From NCBI GenBank assembly GCA_946627905.1, contig CAMOVY010000037.1:1-9155 (forward strand): 9,155 nt of DNA. The letters are read 5' to 3'. Under the pieces are notes generated by a model. That model did no database searches, was not told the DNA's origin, and was given only the letters and a program-made list of their open reading frames with translations. Source of the DNA: an uncultured Clostridia bacterium. GTDB taxonomy: Bacteria > Bacillota > Clostridia > Christensenellales > Borkfalkiaceae. Positions 6,297 to 9,155 of the stretch are shown here, piece by piece (the stretch's first letter is position 1; every line of letters begins with the position of its first letter). The position numbers were made by a program, and so were the translations under genes.

Positions 6297-8693
6297 CTAC
6301 ATTGCGATATACGATACGGACGCAGTAAGCGTCATCATAATAAACACCGCGCAACAGATTATCGCGCCGAGATAGACGCTGTGCGTCTTTTTATAAAACA
6401 ATCTGTTCATTATAGGAAGCAGCGCCATCATTACGATAAGCGGGAATACCATATTGATATACAGCCAGACTTCGTTGCCCGCGCCCATATACCCGTAGTA
6501 CACCGCGCCCGTCGTAAAGTAAGCGAAATAGTTGACGACGAGTATAAATACAAGCCCTAAACTGTTGGCAAGCGCGCCGATAAGCAAAACTTTCCACTCC
6601 TTAAACCCTTCGAACCCTATGCCGCAGTTTACCCTGATGGAGTTCTGGATATAGAATATAAAGAACAGCGGCACGTACATAAGCCAAGTAAGCGCGTATC
6701 GCGGAGTAATAGCCGACGCGGAGATAAGCATAAACCTGAAATCCTGATGGAACACCGCTATGCACAAGTGGTCGATGCCGTAGAACGCCGTAAACAGTAT
6801 TACCGCCAGCAACAAAATTTTCAACAACTGCACCCAGTTTATTTTAAGCGGTTCTAACTGCGACCAGTCCTTTTCCTTTCTGACGGCGTTTTTTATCAAA
6901 AGCGTGCCGAAGAAAATCAAAAGCCCGATAGTTCCGTTTACCACCGCCCAGAACAGTACGGCGTTTACCATACGCGCAGGGAACAGAAAGGTAAAGGTGT
7001 TTGACGCTGCGTCTGGTAGCCACTCGATAGAAAGGTTTGCAAGCGGCACGTAATCCAGACACGCGATTATCGCCGTGATTATCATAGGTATCCAGAACAG
7101 TATTTTATCGACGGCGGTCGCGGATTTTCTCTTTAACGGCTGATTGTTTATCAACTGCTTATACGTACCGCAGGCGAGCGCGTCGTCCACCGCTTCGCCG
7201 TTGCCCGCTTTATACGCCGCCGCAACGCGTTTAGTGCGTTTTGTCCTTATCGTTGCAAAGAACGGCGTATCCATAAGCACCGAACCCAGCGCGAACAACA
7301 GCGTAAGCGCCGCGATAAGCGCAATTCCGTTGGAAAATTCTTTTCCGAACCACGTATGCGAAGAGGCAGACACGTCTTTGCCGAAATCAAGCGTTTCGGT
7401 AAAGAAGGATATGCAGTTGGTGATACTCGGCGCGTCGTACATTTCAAAACAGTGGTTGGTTATTTCCCTGTGAATAATGCGGTACGTACCGTCTTCCATA
7501 TTGCCGTAGCCGTAATCGTACTGTACGTCGTCGATAGGTTCTGCCACCGCGCTGTTAGAAGACGAGTAATATACTTCGTTTACAAACCTGTACGCGATAA
7601 CGGAAAACGACGTGGTGTCCGACTGATAGCGGTATTCGCCTTCGTCGTAATACGCGTAAGAAAGCCCCGCGTTGCAACGCAGGTTTTTATATCTGTTTGC
7701 CGAAGAAGTCTTTATGTACCCCGAAATATACAGAGATTTAATTATACTGTCGCCGTAGTTATAACCCGCAAATTCTTCCGCGGTATCGCACACGTTTCCG
7801 CCGCCCGCGGAATGCCCCACCGCACCGAAACGTTCGCGGTCCACGAACGGAAAATCTTCGGTATTTGCGTAAACGTACTGCACCAGATAGTTAAGCCCGT
7901 TAGCGCCGACGGTAGAAGATATCATTTCCCCGTTTTCTTTATAACCGGAATAAGTCGTGCCGCCCTGACACCCGGGGTCAATCACGAACACTACCGCCCC
8001 GCGCCTTGACATTTCCACGGCGTATTGCGCCATAGTGGTGCGCGTTCTGGTAAACCCCGGCATAACGAATATAGTGGGTGCGGGGTTTTCCGCCGTCGCC
8101 GTTTTCGGCACGTACGTCGTAATAGTGTACGACAACTCGTCCGATTCTATTACCCAACTGACCCCGTTCAATTTTTCCGAGTTGTACTTTTCGGTCATTT
8201 CCTTAGTAAGGGTAAAATCCGACACTTTAACCTTAAACAAAGACGTTTCGAAACACATAGCCGAAAAGCAGGAAACTATTATAACACAGACAGAAACAAC
8301 CGAAACGATAAAATTCAACCGTTTATACCACGATTTTTTTGCTTTGGGTTTTTCGGGCTGTTCTTCACTTTGCGCGTCTTCGGTTTCATACGCTTGATGC
8401 TTTGTAGAAAGAATAACCGCGTACAAAATCAAAGACACGGGCGAAACTATCGCCAAGCACGTATATATAATAAGCAAATTTTCATTTTTACCGGATATTG
8501 CGCCACCTTTAACCCTTTCTTTAAGCGCAGAGCCGCACAGCCCCACGCATACCGAGATAAAACCCAAGGCGCAGAAAAGATAGCATAACGGACTTGATAC
8601 GGCATAACTACAAGCCGAAATAAAAAACCATATAAACGCCGATACGTATAAAAATATTTCCGCAAGCGTAAACAATAACTTTCTTTTACTCAT
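6297..8693 (-). CDS. Polytopic membrane protein with embedded alpha/beta-hydrolase domain
   Basis: This protein has 798 residues in three parts. Four hydrophobic helices lie near 7-27, 33-55, 72-96 and 126-148, with a charged Glu/Lys/Pro-rich loop at 99-125. An alpha/beta-hydrolase domain follows at about 160-445, probably outside the membrane given four preceding helices. At least eight further helices lie between 455 and 796. In the hydrolase part M-P-G-F-T (211-215) fits the oxyanion loop, G-H-S-A-G-G (293-298) is the nucleophile elbow with Ser295, and H414 in I-T-N-H-C-F is the likely catalytic His. The acid cannot be assigned with confidence. AAAGGAG (8701-8707) 7 bases upstream fixes the start and overlaps the stop of the preceding gene; the esterase lipoprotein follows after 13 bases. 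The reaction is presumably ester or amide hydrolysis at the outer membrane face. The multi-helix C-terminus recalls transporters or acyltransferases, but I do not recognise a named family. Confidence 0.85.
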   Translation of the reverse strand: MSKRKLLFTLAEIFLYVSAFIWFFISACSYAVSSPLCYLFCALGFISVCVGLCGSALKERVKGGAISGKNENLLIIYTCLAIVSPVSLILYAVILSTKHQAYETEDAQSEEQPEKPKAKKSWYKRLNFIVSVVSVCVIIVSCFSAMCFETSLFKVKVSDFTLTKEMTEKYNSEKLNGVSWVIESDELSYTITTYVPKTATAENPAPTIFVMPGFTRTRTTMAQYAVEMSRRGAVVFVIDPGCQGGTTYSGYKENGEMISSTVGANGLNYLVQYVYANTEDFPFVDRERFGAVGHSAGGGNVCDTAEEFAGYNYGDSIIKSLYISGYIKTSSANRYKNLRCNAGLSYAYYDEGEYRYQSDTTSFSVIAYRFVNEVYYSSSNSAVAEPIDDVQYDYGYGNMEDGTYRIIHREITNHCFEMYDAPSITNCISFFTETLDFGKDVSASSHTWFGKEFSNGIALIAALTLLFALGSVLMDTPFFATIRTKRTKRVAAAYKAGNGEAVDDALACGTYKQLINNQPLKRKSATAVDKILFWIPMIITAIIACLDYVPLANLSIEWLPDAASNTFTFLFPARMVNAVLFWAVVNGTIGLLIFFGTLLIKNAVRKEKDWSQLEPLKINWVQLLKILLLAVILFTAFYGIDHLCIAVFHQDFRFMLISASAITPRYALTWLMYVPLFFIFYIQNSIRVNCGIGFEGFKEWKVLLIGALANSLGLVFILVVNYFAYFTTGAVYYGYMGAGNEVWLYINMVFPLIVMMALLPIMNRLFYKKTHSVYLGAIICCAVFIMMTLTASVSYIAM

Positions 8694-8705
8694 ATTATTT
8701 CTCCT

Positions 8706-9155
8706 TTACGCCCAGCAAGCGGCGGCGTCTACGCTTTGCGCCCACTCGTAAAATATTCTGCCTAAAAATCTTTCCGTAGGCGTTTCAGCGTCAGGGTCTT
8801 CGGGCAAAAGGGCTATGTATCTGACTTTTCCGCCCATAACTATATCTTCGCCGTCCGTGCGCTTGTTCGTTTTTTCGACTATTTTAACCCCCGCCGTGGA
8901 ATTTATGTTGTTTCCAACGCCTAAAACCACGTCCACGTCGCCGTCGGCGTTGATTTCGGACCCCATAGACGCAACGTCGCCTTCATAGCCGCGGTATACT
9001 ATATCGAGCGTTTCAACAGTCTTGCCCGTCTCTGATAAATAATCGGCGATAAGTTCGCTGTTTGCTGAAAGATAGGTATAAAAGGCTTGACGTGCCGCGT
9101 CTACCCTGTCAGCGTTAAGACCCGAAGTAGAAGTTTTTGCATACCACCCTACAAC
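8706..9155 (-). CDS. C-terminal part of a probable secreted or binding protein, runs off right edge
   Basis: The frame is open from the right edge (9155) to the TAA at 8706-8708, giving 149 residues without an upstream stop. The true start is outside the window; an internal ATG at 8966 would cut through a continuous domain. It opens V-V-G-W-Y-A-K-T-S-T-S-G-L, followed by a helical stretch and D-V-D-V-V-L-G-V-G-N-N-I. This alternation of strands and helices resembles small substrate-binding-like domains seen in extracellular proteins of gut Firmicutes. That resemblance is from memory and weak. There are no membrane helices in the visible part. The stop lies 12 bases before the membrane hydrolase ATG and contributes to its ribosome binding site, so this is the upstream operon member. 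Function unknown. Confidence 0.8.
   Translation of the reverse strand, partial: VVGWYAKTSTSGLNADRVDAARQAFYTYLSANSELIADYLSETGKTVETLDIVYRGYEGDVASMGSEINADGDVDVVLGVGNNINSTAGVKIVEKTNKRTDGEDIVMGGKVRYIALLPEDPDAETPTERFLGRIFYEWAQSVDAAACWA

Noticed and set aside
7356..8009. 217-codon + strand open frame antisense to the membrane hydrolase
   Set aside because: It covers the conserved GHSAGG region in antisense, is Arg/Val-rich and has no supported start; shadow frame.
8025..8588. 187-codon + strand open frame antisense to the N-terminal helices of the membrane hydrolase
   Set aside because: It is rich in Arg, Phe and His as expected for the reverse strand of a membrane gene; no domain or start signal.
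8706..8966. Short 86-codon gene starting at ATG 8966
   Set aside because: The same frame stays open to the window edge with continuous domain-like sequence, and no ribosome binding site precedes 8966; the gene is a longer one cut by the edge.

Overview
The window looks like chromosomal DNA from a low-to-mid GC Gram-positive bacterium of the Clostridia/Firmicutes type. The reasons are strong AAAGGAG-type ribosome binding sites, a fully consensus sigma-A promoter, tight operons with 1-13 base gaps or a 4-base overlap, a lipobox lipoprotein, and a BcrA-like ABC exporter paired with a TetR regulator. This lineage is inferred from style and protein resemblance; there is no rRNA or other marker gene here. 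No mobile element, CRISPR array, tRNA or rRNA was seen.

Left part (1-740, minus strand): a membrane-anchored extracytoplasmic protein of unknown family starts at 623 behind a perfect TTGACA-N17-TATAAT promoter. Its frame ends at 225, but the -1 frame stays open from 276 to the left edge and continues the same protein in character. The frames join exactly at a T-TTT-TTA heptamer.

Middle (699-4930): an ABC export module. Two ATPase genes and one ABC-2 type permease gene lie on the minus strand (4132 to 767) and end at a 16-bp hairpin terminator. A TetR-family regulator is transcribed divergently (4302-4880). A perfect 21-bp palindrome between them overlaps the predicted promoters of both sides and is the obvious operator candidate. 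The likely logic is a self-regulated, substrate-induced efflux or resistance pump.

Right part (4946-9155, minus strand): an operon entering from beyond the right edge. It holds the C-terminal part of an unrecognised gene, a 798-residue membrane protein with an embedded alpha/beta-hydrolase domain, and a lipoprotein with an SGNH/GDSL (CE2-like) esterase domain whose usual GDS nucleophile block reads CAS. It ends, convergently with the TetR gene, at a shared 22-bp bidirectional terminator. Two surface-facing hydrolases side by side suggest modification of a cell-envelope or exogenous substrate, but the substrate cannot be read from the sequence.

No gene-free stretch exceeds 300 bases. The intergenic regions (624-766, 4133-4301, 4881-4945) are largely filled by promoters, an operator and terminators. 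I found no convincing wholly new system. The observations most worth checking are the slippery-site frame break, the membrane hydrolase / CAS-type esterase pair, and the divergent operator.
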